Source: Gemmatimonadota bacterium (GTDB lineage Bacteria > Gemmatimonadota > Gemmatimonadetes > Longimicrobiales > Gaopeijiaceae). Taken from it: DNA of 34,570 bases. Positions 1 through 8,918 of the stretch are shown here, in pieces. The notes beneath the pieces were generated by a model. That model worked only from the letters and a program-made list of their open reading frames with translations, was not told where the DNA came from and searched no databases. Location: contig JACZXQ010000031.1 in the NCBI GenBank assembly GCA_022571515.1, forward strand, positions 1-34,570. Reading direction: 5' to 3'. Both the position numbers and the translations under genes were made by a program. Position 1 is the first letter of the stretch; each line of letters starts with the position of its first letter.

Positions 1-69
1 GGCCACGATGGATCCTCTCACTGGTCGTTTGGGGGCGGGCCAGGCAGGTCGCCGGCCCGACGAAAAACA

Positions 70-103
70 ATATAAAAGGGCTTGGCCGGGGGGTACCCCG
101 GGG
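70..103 (-). terminator. Possible intrinsic terminator of the aminotransferase gene
   Basis: Just past the stop codon of the leftward aminotransferase gene, the transcript would read CCGGGG, a short loop, then CCCCGG (positions 101 down to 86). A T-rich run follows (CTTTTATATTGTTTTT, down to about position 60). The stem is very GC-rich but short, and the T-run starts several bases after it, so this is plausible rather than certain. Nothing else is recognisable in bases 1-115. Confidence 0.4.
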
Positions 104-115
104 CCCCGTCCCCTT

Positions 116-1243
116 CTACACGAACTGGCTGAGGGCCTCGTCGAGCCTCTGGACCGTCCCTTCGACGTCTTGGAGCTTGTCCAGGCCGAAGAGCCCGAGG
201 CGGAAGGTCTGGAAGTCCTCCGGTTCATCGCATCGCATCGGCACACCGGCGGCGATCTGTACCCCGCATTCCGAGAATTTCCTACCCGTGTGGATGCCCT
301 CGTCGTCCGTGTAGCAGACCACGACGCCGGGGGCCTCGAACCCCTCCGCCGCAACGCTCTTCATGCCCTTGCTGGCGAGCAGTTCCCTCACTTTCGTTCC
401 GAGCTCTTCTTGCTGGGCACGAACAGTATCGAGACCGCACTGCACGGTCTCTTTCATCACATCACGGAAAGTCTTGAGGGCGTCTGTGGGCATCGTCGCG
501 TGATAGGCGTGTCCGCCATTCTCAAACGCTTCCATGATCTGCAGCCACTTGAGCAGGTCACAGGCGAAGCTGGTGCTCCGCGTCGATTCGATCCTCTCCC
601 TGCCGAGAGGGCTCAGCATGACCAGGCCGCTGCAGGGGGACCCACTCCAGCCCTTTTGCGGCGCACTGATCAGGACATCCACGCCGCTGGCCTCCATGTC
701 CACCCAGACCGTGCCCGAGGCAATGCAGTCCAGGACGAACAGGCCGCCGACCGAGTGGACCGCGTCTGCTACCGAGCGGATGTACTCGTCGGGCAGGATC
801 ATCCCCGATGACGTCTCGACGTGTGGGGCAAAGACGACCTCGGGATTCTCCGAACGGATCGTCGCCACCACTTCATCGATGGGTGCGGGTGCGAACGCTG
901 GTTGTCTGCTCTCGTCGACAGGGCGGGCCATCAGAACGATGGCCTCCGAAGGGATGTCGCCCATATCGAAGATCTGGGTCCAGCGGAAACTGAACCACCC
1001 GTTGCGGATGACGAGGCATTTCTTGCCCGTGGCGAACTGTCGTGCGACCGCCTCCATCCCAAATGTGCCGCCACCCGGGACGACTACGACGGCTTCGGCG
1101 GTGTAGACACTCTTGAGGGTAGCGGAGATATCGTTCATCACGTCCCGGAACGACTGCGACATGTGGTTGAGTGAGCGGTCCGTGTAGACCACGGAGTACT
1201 CCAAGAGTCCATCGGGGTCGACCTGGGGAAGTAATCCTGGCAT
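116..1243 (-). CDS. Class V pyridoxal-phosphate aminotransferase (serine/alanine-glyoxylate type)
   Basis: This 375-residue protein has the layout of the class V aminotransferases that move an amino group from serine or alanine to glyoxylate or pyruvate. The glycine-rich PGGGTFGMEA segment (residues 56-65) and HVETSSGM (141-148) match the cofactor and substrate pocket. The aspartate in LDCIASGT (about 172) should contact the pyridine ring, and Lys197 in SAPQKGW is the expected Schiff-base lysine. A strong ribosome binding site (GGAGGCGGAG) directly precedes the ATG at 1243. The protein is cytosolic, with no signal peptide. It is divergent from the neighbouring oxidoreductase, sharing a 235-bp intergenic region, and ends at a possible terminator. 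The exact substrate cannot be read from sequence; serine-glyoxylate, alanine-glyoxylate or 2-aminoethylphosphonate transaminase are all possible within the fold. Confidence 0.88.
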   Translation of the reverse strand: MPGLLPQVDPDGLLEYSVVYTDRSLNHMSQSFRDVMNDISATLKSVYTAEAVVVVPGGGTFGMEAVARQFATGKKCLVIRNGWFSFRWTQIFDMGDIPSEAIVLMARPVDESRQPAFAPAPIDEVVATIRSENPEVVFAPHVETSSGMILPDEYIRSVADAVHSVGGLFVLDCIASGTVWVDMEASGVDVLISAPQKGWSGSPCSGLVMLSPLGRERIESTRSTSFACDLLKWLQIMEAFENGGHAYHATMPTDALKTFRDVMKETVQCGLDTVRAQQEELGTKVRELLASKGMKSVAAEGFEAPGVVVCYTDDEGIHTGRKFSECGVQIAAGVPMRCDEPEDFQTFRLGLFGLDKLQDVEGTVQRLDEALSQFV

Positions 1244-1478
1244 CTCCGCCTCCGCTGGATTTGTGTTCGCTTCGCCGCCGCGTCGTCAGGGCGTGGTTAG
1301 GATCGCACGAACTCAATGGCCGAGCAAACGTCTGAGTTGGACCTTGCCGGAGGACGGACGCGGATCACCGGGCGGATGCCGTACTGGTGTGTTCGTGGAG
1401 GCGCCGGCACATTCCCGGGTAGCGGTGGGAGGGCCTCACCGCGCTGCCACCACGAGTACTGGAAGCCAGGAAGCCGAC

Positions 1479-2864
1479 ATGGATCACGACGGAATGGACC
1501 GCAGGGATGTCCTGAGGCTCGGCGCCGCCGGCCTGGGCCTCGCCGCGGTTGGGATGGCGAGTGCCTGTGCGCAAGGTTCGAGCGCCCACCCGGTCTTCCA
1601 GGCGCCGGCGGCTCTCGGCTCGGCACCCTTGGAGCCGTTCTCCGCCCCGCCGATGGACGTGGTGCGCATCGGCTACGTGGGCGTCGGCGGCATGGGCAGC
1701 GCACATGTGCGGAACCTGCTCAAGATCGAGGGATGCGTCATCCAGGCCGTGTGCGACATCGTGCCCGAGAAGGTCGAGCGCATCCAGGGCTGGATAGAAG
1801 AGGCGGGCTTCCCCCGGCCCACGGGCTACACGCGGGGTGAGCGGGATTTCGAGCGGCTTTGCCAGGAAGAAGACCTGGACCTGGTCTACAACGCCACACC
1901 GTGGGAATGGCACGTGCCGATTTGCGTCGCGGCCATGGAGAACGGCAAGCATGCCGCGACCGAGGTGCCGGCGGCGTACACGCTGGAGGGCTGCTGGAAG
2001 CTCGTGGAGTACGCCGAGCGGTACGAGAAGCACTGCCTCATGATGGAGAACGTCAACTACGGCCGCATGGAGATGATGGTCTTCCACATGGCGAGGCAGG
2101 GCGTTTTCGGCGAGATCCTCCACGGCGAGGGCGGCTATCTCCACGACCTGCGCGAGATCAAGTTCTCGGAAGAAGGCGAGGGCCTGTGGCGGCGCGCGCA
2201 CTCGATGGTGCGTAACGGCAACATGTACCCCACGCACGGGTTGGGGCCGATCGCCAACTGCATGGACATCAACCGCGGCGACCGTTTCCACACGGTGGTC
2301 TCGATGAGCGGCCCGTCGCGCGGGCTACAGGCTTACGCGGAGACCAACTACCCTCCAGGGCATCCCAAACGGCAGGAGCGCTACGTGCTCGGGGACGTAA
2401 ACGTGAGCCTTATCAAGACTGCCAACGGGCGCACCATCTACGTGGGACACGACACCAATCTTCCGCGGCCCTACAGTCGCATCCACACGCTCCAGGGGAC
2501 CAAGGGCATCTTTCAGGGCTACCCGGACCGCGTGTACGTGGAGGGGCGAAGCGAACGGGCGCACAGGTGGGACGAGGCCGAGGCGTGGCTCGAGGAATAC
2601 GAGCACCCACTCTGGCGTGAGATGGAGGAGCGCTCCCAGGGCGCCGGCCATGGCGGCATGGACTTCATGGAGGACTACCGCCTCATCAAGTGTCTCAGGG
2701 AAGGGATCCCCACGGACATGAACGTCTACGACGCGGCCGCCCTGAGCGCTGTCACGCCGTTGTCGGAGTGGTCCGTGGCCAACGGCAGCCAGCCGATCGA
2801 GTTTCCCGACTTCACACGGGGTCGGTGGGAGTCGTGGCCGCAGTTAGGGCTGGTCACCGCCTGA
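1479..2864 (+). CDS. Tat-exported Gfo/Idh/MocA-family oxidoreductase
   Basis: This 461-residue protein opens with a twin-arginine signal (RRDVLRLGAAGLGLA, residues 8-22), so it is expected to be folded with its cofactor before export. The signal ends ASAC at residue 30, a weak lipobox, so a lipoprotein anchor is possible. The NAD(P)-binding fold begins at RIGYVGVGGMGSAHV (about 63-77), and the EVPAA segment (about 165) stands where the family has its EKP motif. The C-terminal half is the sugar-dehydrogenase-like alpha/beta domain. The start at ATG 1479 is chosen because AGGAAG lies just upstream; the reading frame stays open further 5' but without family similarity. Members act on sugars, inositols or glycosidic bonds. 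The galactokinase follows with a slight overlap, suggesting a shared transcript for carbohydrate processing. The substrate is unknown. Confidence 0.87.
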   Translation: MDHDGMDRRDVLRLGAAGLGLAAVGMASACAQGSSAHPVFQAPAALGSAPLEPFSAPPMDVVRIGYVGVGGMGSAHVRNLLKIEGCVIQAVCDIVPEKVERIQGWIEEAGFPRPTGYTRGERDFERLCQEEDLDLVYNATPWEWHVPICVAAMENGKHAATEVPAAYTLEGCWKLVEYAERYEKHCLMMENVNYGRMEMMVFHMARQGVFGEILHGEGGYLHDLREIKFSEEGEGLWRRAHSMVRNGNMYPTHGLGPIANCMDINRGDRFHTVVSMSGPSRGLQAYAETNYPPGHPKRQERYVLGDVNVSLIKTANGRTIYVGHDTNLPRPYSRIHTLQGTKGIFQGYPDRVYVEGRSERAHRWDEAEAWLEEYEHPLWREMEERSQGAGHGGMDFMEDYRLIKCLREGIPTDMNVYDAAALSAVTPLSEWSVANGSQPIEFPDFTRGRWESWPQLGLVTA

Positions 2865-4072
2865 CGGACAACGCCCGGCTCGCTTTCGAAGCCCGCTTCG
2901 GAGAAGGCGAGCCTCCCCGCGTGGCTCGCGCCCCCGGCCGCATCAACCTCATCGGGGAGCACATCGACTATTGCGGCCTGTCGGTCCTACCCATGGCCAT
3001 CCATCGCGAGGTCCGCGTGACGTTTCGGCGGGCGGAGTCGTCACGCTGCCGGTTCACCAACATCGATCCGGCCTTTGGCGACAGGGAGTTCGACCTCGCC
3101 CAGCTCGACGAGGCCGCCGCTCCTGGCGATTGGGGGGCGTACCTGGTAGCCGCGGCACGAGAGCTGGTGGACCGCCACGGCTTGAGCGTCGGCATCGACG
3201 CGCTCGTTTCGTCGGATCTGCCGGTCGCTGCGGGCCTGTCGTCGTCCTCGGCCCTCGTGATCGGGGCGGGTCTGGCCCTGATCGACGTGAACGGGTTGGA
3301 CGTGCCGCCCCTGGACCTCGCAGAGGCCATGGCGGCCGCCGAGCGGCATACGGGCACCCGGGGTGGCGGCATGGATCAGGCGGTTTCTTTGATGGCCGAG
3401 GAGGGGCACGCCTGTCTGATCGAGTTCAGTCCGCTGGCCGTACGTCCCTCGCCTCTGCCGCCAGGCTGGCGGTTCGTGGTGGCCGACAGCTTGGTCCCGG
3501 CCGAGAAGTCCGGCGCGGCGCAGGCGGCCTACAACAGTGGACCGGTCGTCGCGCACGAGGCGCTCGTCGCGATCGCCGAGGGCCTCGAGACCGACGGACC
3601 GGCCGAGCTCACGTACCTGGGGCTGATCTCCGGGTACGGGGTTGCCGAGCTGTTGAGCCGCGCACGTGCGGCCGCGCTGGACGACCCCCACTTCAGGCGG
3701 TTCCGGCACGTGGTCACAGAGGCAGACCGCGTGCGACTCGCGCTTGCGGCTTTGGGGCAGGGCGACATCGAATCCTTCGGCACGGCCATGAACGCGTCTC
3801 ACGAGAGCCTGCGAGACGATTGTGGAGTGAGCTGTCCGGAGTTGGACGAAATCGTGGGTGTCGCGCGCGATGCCGGCGCGGCCGGCGCGCGCCTCACGGG
3901 TGCGGGCTTCGGCGGCTGCGCCATCGCGCTCTGCACGGCCGAGTCGGCGCCGCGGGTGCTCGAGGCGCTGGAGGCGGGCTTCTACGCCCCGCGCGGCGTA
4001 GGCGCGAAGTTGGACGCCCATCTGTTCTTGGCCGACTCCGGACGCGCCGCCTCGGTGGTGGCTACGAGCTGA
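2834..4072 (+). CDS. galK: GHMP galactokinase family, GALK2-like (galactose or N-acetylgalactosamine kinase)
   Basis: A GHMP-superfamily sugar kinase that phosphorylates C1 of a galactose-type sugar with ATP. All three family motifs are present: the sugar-binding APGRINLIGEHIDYCG at the N-terminus, the phosphate loop AGLSSSSALV, and the C-terminal LTGAGFGGCAIAL. RGGGMDQAVS carries the expected catalytic Asp. The N-terminal signature reads HIDYCGLSVLPM rather than the bacterial HTDYNDGFVLP. From memory of the family, that version is typical of eukaryotic GALK2 (GalNAc kinase) and yeast Gal1. The start is uncertain: GTG 2834 gives 412 residues, but the family N-terminus fits better at CTG 2861, where CTGA would overlap the oxidoreductase stop. 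The 3' end overlaps the convergent symporter gene by 11 nt. Role: first committed step after import in a sugar salvage route. Confidence 0.88.
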   Translation: MAAVRAGHRLTDNARLAFEARFGEGEPPRVARAPGRINLIGEHIDYCGLSVLPMAIHREVRVTFRRAESSRCRFTNIDPAFGDREFDLAQLDEAAAPGDWGAYLVAAARELVDRHGLSVGIDALVSSDLPVAAGLSSSSALVIGAGLALIDVNGLDVPPLDLAEAMAAAERHTGTRGGGMDQAVSLMAEEGHACLIEFSPLAVRPSPLPPGWRFVVADSLVPAEKSGAAQAAYNSGPVVAHEALVAIAEGLETDGPAELTYLGLISGYGVAELLSRARAAALDDPHFRRFRHVVTEADRVRLALAALGQGDIESFGTAMNASHESLRDDCGVSCPELDEIVGVARDAGAAGARLTGAGFGGCAIALCTAESAPRVLEALEAGFYAPRGVGAKLDAHLFLADSGRAASVVATS

Positions 4073-5840
4073 AGCCCACCCGGGGTAGCAGGCGCAACAC
4101 GCCCCATCCGGCCAGGCCCGCGATCGCCAAAGAGACCACCCCCGGCGCCGTCTCGCCGTAGAGCAAATAGCCGGTGCCGAACAGCGCTCCGTAGACGAGG
4201 ACGCAACCCAGGAACCAGCTCATGAAGGCCGCGGTCAGGCTTTCGCCCGACGGGCTGGCCTCGGCGGCGGATGTGTCCACGGCGCCGTCCCAGCCCCGGC
4301 CCAACGGCCGAATCCGGTCGTAGAAGACCTGCAGCGTTGCCCGATCTACCGGCGGAGTCAGGAATGTCGCCAACACCCAGGCGACGGTCGTGATGCCCAC
4401 ACCAGCCACCAGCGTCAGGGACGGGTCCCAAGCCTCGAAGCCGAGACTCGTGTGCACGAACTGAAAGTAGATGGCCACCAGGAACGATGAGATCATCGCG
4501 ACGATCTCACTCCACACGTTGATGCGCCACCAGAACCAGCGAAGCAGGAAGACCAGCCCGGTGCCGGCGCCGATCTGCAACAGGATCTGAAAGGCCTGCA
4601 TCGCATTCTCGAGCCAAAGGCCCACCGCACTCGACAGCACGATGAGCAGCACGGTGGACAGGCGAGCGACCCGGACGTAGTCACGCTCCTTCCTGTCGGG
4701 CGCGACGAACCGCCGGTAGACGTCGTCCACGATGTACGAGGCGCCCCAGTTGAGGTGCGTGCTGATCGTGGACATGTAGGCGGCGGCCAAAGAGGCCACG
4801 ACGAGGCCCAGCAGGCCGTGTGGCACGAACACCAGCATGGCCGGATAGGCGAGGTCGTTGTGCACGATGGACGGGTCGAGCGACGGGAAGGCCGCAACAA
4901 TCGAGTCCAGGCTCGGATAGACCAACAAGGAGGCGAGCGCGACGATGATCCACGGCCAAGGCCGGATGGCATAATGGGCCACGTTGAACCATAGGGTGGC
5001 CTGCAGGGACTCCTTTTCGTTCCTTGCGGCCAGCATACGCTGGGCGCTGTAACCGCCTCCGCCCGGCTCGGCGCCGGGATACCAGGTGCTCCACCACTGT
5101 ACCGCGATCGGCACGATGAACACCGCGGCAGCCGTGTGCCAATCCGAAAAATCCGGCATGAAGCTGAGCTTGTCGCTCAGCGCAGGATTGCTCATCAGGC
5201 CCGAGAGCCCGCCCACCTCCGGCCGCTGGAGCGCGTAATACGCGGCGGCCAGCGACCCGGCCATCGAAATCACGAAGAGGAGCAGGTCCGTCACCACCAC
5301 ACCCCAGAGTCCGGACGTAGCCGCGTAGAGTGCCGTAATACTTCCCGCCACCAGCACCACGGCGTACTTGTCGACCCCCAGCAGCACGCCACCGATCTTG
5401 ATGGCTGCCAGCGTGACGGTGGCCATGATCATGACGTTGAAGAACACGCCCAGGTAGATGGCGCGGAAGCCACGCAAGAAAGCGGCGGGCTTTCCCGAGT
5501 AGCGCAATTCGTAGAAGCCCACGTCGGTAAAGACGCCCGATCTCCGCCAGAGCTTGGCGTAAAAGAAGACCGTGCACATGCCCGTGATCAGGAAGGCCCA
5601 CCAGATCCAGTTCTGGCTCACCCCACCCGTACGCACGAGGTCGGTGACCAGGTTGGGCGTGTCCGTCGAGAAGGTAGTCGCGACCATGGACGTGCCGAGC
5701 AGCCACCAGGGGGCGTTTCTGCCCGCCAGGAAGTACTCCTCCGTACCCTTGCCGGCCCGGCGTGAGAAGAAGAGCCCCACGCCCAGCGCCAGGACCCCGT
5801 AGAGGCCGACGACCACCCAGTCCACCATGGTCAACTGCAT
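4062..5840 (-). CDS. Sodium:solute symporter (SSS family), probable sugar transporter
   Basis: A 592-residue inner-membrane protein built of about 13-14 hydrophobic helices. It opens with MVDWVVVGLYGVLALGVGLFFSRR and the SSS hallmark TEEYFLAGRNAPWWLLGTSM. RWFWWRINVWSEI near residue 450 is the typical late SSS motif seen in Na+/glucose-type transporters. It would bring a sugar or related solute into the cell with sodium. The ATG at 5840 follows a clear AGGAGAG ribosome binding site and lies inside the end of the upstream nucleotidyltransferase gene (10-nt overlap), so the two are one operon. Its stop overlaps the convergent galactokinase tail by 11 nt. The neighbours (sugar kinase, nucleotidyltransferase) suggest a galactose-type sugar as cargo, but the substrate is an inference from context. 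Confidence 0.9.
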   Translation of the reverse strand: MQLTMVDWVVVGLYGVLALGVGLFFSRRAGKGTEEYFLAGRNAPWWLLGTSMVATTFSTDTPNLVTDLVRTGGVSQNWIWWAFLITGMCTVFFYAKLWRRSGVFTDVGFYELRYSGKPAAFLRGFRAIYLGVFFNVMIMATVTLAAIKIGGVLLGVDKYAVVLVAGSITALYAATSGLWGVVVTDLLLFVISMAGSLAAAYYALQRPEVGGLSGLMSNPALSDKLSFMPDFSDWHTAAAVFIVPIAVQWWSTWYPGAEPGGGGYSAQRMLAARNEKESLQATLWFNVAHYAIRPWPWIIVALASLLVYPSLDSIVAAFPSLDPSIVHNDLAYPAMLVFVPHGLLGLVVASLAAAYMSTISTHLNWGASYIVDDVYRRFVAPDRKERDYVRVARLSTVLLIVLSSAVGLWLENAMQAFQILLQIGAGTGLVFLLRWFWWRINVWSEIVAMISSFLVAIYFQFVHTSLGFEAWDPSLTLVAGVGITTVAWVLATFLTPPVDRATLQVFYDRIRPLGRGWDGAVDTSAAEASPSGESLTAAFMSWFLGCVLVYGALFGTGYLLYGETAPGVVSLAIAGLAGWGVLRLLPRVGFSS

Positions 5841-6790
5841 GTGCTCTCCTGTGCGTTGTGGGCCGCCATGCCTGCGAATGCCGTGGCGAGGTCGTGTGGA
5901 TACTCGCTGAGTGAAATCAGATCTGCGACCCTGTGAGCACACGGGCCGAGATCCTCGGCGAACGTGACCCCGAACGCGCGCTCCTGCGTCGGAATCGCTT
6001 GTACGGTGATGCTCCCGGCCCGGATCAGCGCGTCGATGGCCGCGCTAAGATAGAACTCGTCCTCGGGATCCGAACTCCGCGTGTCGATGAAGTCGGATAG
6101 CCGCTCACGAAGGAGCGGGAAGATCGCGGGCGTGAGCGCCCATATGTTCATGGATACCTGCTCGTCCCCGCTCAGGGTAAGTGGCTTTCCGCCCAACGCT
6201 GGACGGCCCTGAATCGTCCCAGCCACCCGCCGCACGTCGAGCAGTTCCTGCACACCGGTGAGCCTCCCGTCGGGGGCCACCTGGCAGATGGCGCGTGACA
6301 CACCACCGGCCGACGCGAGCGTACGGTCCAGGCGGTAGGTCGGCATGGCGAACTCGTTCGCTCCGGTGTCTCCGAGGGACCGGAGATGGGCGGCCATGGC
6401 CTCCAGGGCGCCGCGACCGTAGAAATCGTCGGCGTTGAGCACCACGAAGGGCCTGTCAACGACAGGTTGGGCCGCCAGGAGGGCGTGCCCCGTCCCCCAC
6501 GGCCGAACGCGATCAGCGGGCGCCGTGAAGCCGCCCGGGAGGTCGGTGAGGCGCTGCACCACGAACGTGCACTTCATCGCGTCACCCGTAAGACGCTGCA
6601 CGTGGCGCTTCACCTCGTTTCGGCCCCCGTCGCTGACCACGAAAACGGCGTGCCCGAACCCCGCCCGCACGGCGTCGTAAAGCGTGTAGTCGAGCAGGCT
6701 TTCTCCACGGGGGCCTACGGCCGCTAGCTGCTTGAGCGACCCGTAGCGCCGAGAAAGACCGGCGGCCAGGATGACAAGGCTAGGTTTCAC
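5831..6790 (-). CDS. Sugar nucleotidyltransferase (NTP_transferase domain)
   Basis: A 319-residue cytosolic enzyme of the GT-A type nucleotidyltransferase family that joins a sugar-1-phosphate to an NTP. The N-terminal SLVILAAGLSRRYGSLKQL (about residues 4-22) is the nucleotide-binding loop with its conserved Arg and Lys. NADDFYG (about 120) holds the metal-binding aspartate region. The reading frame extends 48 codons upstream, but GTG 6790 is preferred: it sits about 8 nt after GAGGT, and family similarity begins there. The symporter gene overlaps its end by 10 nt. With the opposite-strand galactokinase it could form a salvage path from imported sugar, to sugar-1-phosphate, to nucleotide sugar. 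The particular nucleotide and sugar are not evident from sequence. Confidence 0.82.
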   Translation of the reverse strand: MKPSLVILAAGLSRRYGSLKQLAAVGPRGESLLDYTLYDAVRAGFGHAVFVVSDGGRNEVKRHVQRLTGDAMKCTFVVQRLTDLPGGFTAPADRVRPWGTGHALLAAQPVVDRPFVVLNADDFYGRGALEAMAAHLRSLGDTGANEFAMPTYRLDRTLASAGGVSRAICQVAPDGRLTGVQELLDVRRVAGTIQGRPALGGKPLTLSGDEQVSMNIWALTPAIFPLLRERLSDFIDTRSSDPEDEFYLSAAIDALIRAGSITVQAIPTQERAFGVTFAEDLGPCAHRVADLISLSEYPHDLATAFAGMAAHNAQESTCS

Positions 6791-6851
6791 GCTCGTAGTA
6801 CCTCGGGTTAGGAGCAGACGGAGGAGGCAACCTGCCGGAGGGCCCGACGCA

Positions 6852-6879
6852 TTGCAAGCGACGCCAAGAAGGCTATCAT
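6852..6879 (+). promoter_or_regulatory. Probable housekeeping promoter for tRNA-Leu
   Basis: TTGCAA at 6852-6857 and TATCAT at 6874-6879 are separated by 16 bases. Transcription would start near 6886, about 13 bases before the tRNA. Both boxes match sigma-70 type elements well. Confidence 0.5.
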
Positions 6880-6898
6880 TCCTGTTCAGCGCTTGGCA

Positions 6899-6981
6899 GC
6901 CGGGGTGGCGGAACGGTAGACGCGGGGGCCTCAAAAGCCCTTGCCTTTCGGGGCGTGCGGGTTCGATTCCCGCCCCCGGTA
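6899..6981 (+). tRNA. tRNA-Leu (anticodon CAA)
   Basis: The sequence folds as a class II tRNA. The acceptor stem is GCCGGGG paired with CCCCGGT (one G-U pair) with discriminator A6981. The anticodon stem GGGGC/GCCCT holds loop CTCAAAA, giving anticodon CAA, which reads UUG. The long variable arm is GCCT-TTCG-GGGC. The T-arm is GCGGG-TTCGATT-CCCGC. The long variable arm plus CAA identify it as leucine. CCA is not encoded and would be added after transcription. Confidence 0.95.
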
Positions 6982-7106
6982 TTCAAGCCTGAGGTGCTGA
7001 GACGAGAGCCGGTACGGTGCTGGAGATGAGCACGCTGTAGATCGGGGATTCCCGGGGCCCACCAAATCGCTTGTGGCCGAGCACAACCTAGGCGCATCTT
7101 GCGGCC

Positions 7107-8870
7107 ATGCCCGATCCGATCTCCCACCTGAATGCAGCCCTCGAGGGCCGTTACTCCATAGAGCGCGAGCTAGGCAGGGGCGGCATGTCCACGGTGTACC
7201 TCGCCGAGGACCTGAAGCACCGGCGCAAGGTAGCCGTGAAGGTGCTGATTCCGGAGCTCGTGTCCGTGGTCGGCTCGGAGCGGTTCCTTCGCGAGATCGA
7301 GATCGTGGCGAGGCTCCGGCATCCACACATCCTTTCGCTCCTCGACTCGGGTGAGGTGGGCGCGCTTCTTTTCTATGCGATGCCTCATGTCGAGGGCGGT
7401 TCCCTACGAGACAGGTTGCACCGCGAGAAGCAGCTCCCGATCGACGATGCTGTGGCTATCGCCGGCGAAGTGGCCGACGCGCTCTCGCACGCCCACTCCC
7501 GCGGCGTAATCCATCGCGACGTCAAGCCATCGAACATCATGCTGGATTCAGGGCACGCGGTGGTCACAGACTTCGGCATCGCGTTGGTCGTGCAAGACGT
7601 CTCCACCGAGCGGCTGACCGCTTCTGGACTCACGCCGGGTTCGCCCGAGTACATGAGCCCGGAGCAGGCCGCCGGCGATCACCAGTTGGACGCGAGAAGC
7701 GACGTCTACTCGCTGGGGTGCGTCCTCTTCGAGATGCTCGCCGGGGATCCACCGTTCACAGGCTCGATTCCGCGGGCCATTCTGGCCAAGAAGCTCATCG
7801 AGTCGGCACCGAACCTTCGAGTAGTCCGGGATTCGGTGCCCGAGCACGTGGAGCGCGCGGTCACGATCGCGTTGGCGAAGACTCCTGCAGACCGGTTCAG
7901 GACGGCGGAGGAGTTCGGCAGGGCTCTGAGCGGAGACTTCGGTGACCGCGCGGTCGTCGGCACCACACCGGCTCGCGCGGAGGTGTCGACTCCCGGTGTC
8001 TCCGGCTCCAGATTGGCTGGTGTGGTGGCAGCGGTCGTCGCCGGTGTCGGTGCTCTTCTCATCACCGTCGGCTTCCTGAGCACCCGAGCCTACGACCTCA
8101 AGCTCCAGATCCCGCTCGAGTACACGCCGTCCCGCACGGACTTCCCGGTCATCGGCGCGAAGGCCCTTTTTCCGACGCTCATATTCTGCTTCGCGGGTGC
8201 GGTCGCCTACGTGGGCCTGCGGTTCGCGTGGCGTGGGGCTGCACTGGGCCTGCACCGCGTTTCCGGCGTCGGACAGACGCTCGAGTCCTTGCAGCAGCGC
8301 TCGGCCGATGCCTGGCGGAGGCTCTGGCGGCTGGCCGCAGTGGAGACGGTCGCTGACGCGTACTTCATCGGCGGCATCATCGCCACGATCGTTGTGCTCA
8401 GCCCTTTCCGGCGCCTGCTCGCCGGGATTGTGGGGACTACCGACTCGGAAGTGCTGTCGTGCGCGTTCCGAATGCTACACTTCACGTACCACATCACGAT
8501 GTCGCTGCTGACCGCCTGTCTCGCCCTCGGCTGGTACGAGTTCGTCCGGTACCTGCGAAGGAGACGCGCAACCGGCGGGAGGGTCGCCTTGGCGAAATGG
8601 GGAGGCCTGGGTTGGGTGATCATCATTTTGATCGTGCTGACGCTGCCGTGGCGGCTTCTGTGGGACAACACGCACCCGAGGGCCTTGCTCGACGGTGAGC
8701 CGACCTACATCCTCGTGGAGACGGAGGCGGAATGGGTCATCTTCAGCCCGGGAACGCGGTCCACGGATCGGATTCGGAGGGGAGAAGGACAGCAGCTGGA
8801 GCGCTTGGGCACGGAGGGATACCTCTTCGAGGATCCAGGATCGTTCCTGAGCGAGACGCCGGGCTGCTGA
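7107..8870 (+). CDS. Membrane-anchored Ser/Thr protein kinase
   Basis: This 587-residue protein has a complete Hanks-type kinase domain (about 14-285) followed by a membrane region. Visible kinase elements are the glycine loop GRGGMSTVY (23-31), Lys45 in VAVKVL, the catalytic loop HRDVKPSN (136-143), the DFG metal site (155-157), and GSPEYMSPEQ as the end of the activation segment. About five hydrophobic helices follow (near 306-327, 349-373, 412-432, 455-479 and 497-517). That would leave the last ~70 residues outside the cytoplasm, possibly as a sensor. The N-terminal style (a short lead, then GRYSIERELG) resembles the large kinase families of Gemmatimonadota. It begins 125 bases after the tRNA with no strong ribosome binding site. 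A small exported protein follows 48 bases downstream and may share the transcript. Targets are unknown. Confidence 0.92.
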   Translation: MPDPISHLNAALEGRYSIERELGRGGMSTVYLAEDLKHRRKVAVKVLIPELVSVVGSERFLREIEIVARLRHPHILSLLDSGEVGALLFYAMPHVEGGSLRDRLHREKQLPIDDAVAIAGEVADALSHAHSRGVIHRDVKPSNIMLDSGHAVVTDFGIALVVQDVSTERLTASGLTPGSPEYMSPEQAAGDHQLDARSDVYSLGCVLFEMLAGDPPFTGSIPRAILAKKLIESAPNLRVVRDSVPEHVERAVTIALAKTPADRFRTAEEFGRALSGDFGDRAVVGTTPARAEVSTPGVSGSRLAGVVAAVVAGVGALLITVGFLSTRAYDLKLQIPLEYTPSRTDFPVIGAKALFPTLIFCFAGAVAYVGLRFAWRGAALGLHRVSGVGQTLESLQQRSADAWRRLWRLAAVETVADAYFIGGIIATIVVLSPFRRLLAGIVGTTDSEVLSCAFRMLHFTYHITMSLLTACLALGWYEFVRYLRRRRATGGRVALAKWGGLGWVIIILIVLTLPWRLLWDNTHPRALLDGEPTYILVETEAEWVIFSPGTRSTDRIRRGEGQQLERLGTEGYLFEDPGSFLSETPGC

Positions 8871-8918
8871 CGACTCGGAGGGACGAAGCAGAGCGGAAGC
8901 CAACCCACGGAGGTAGAC

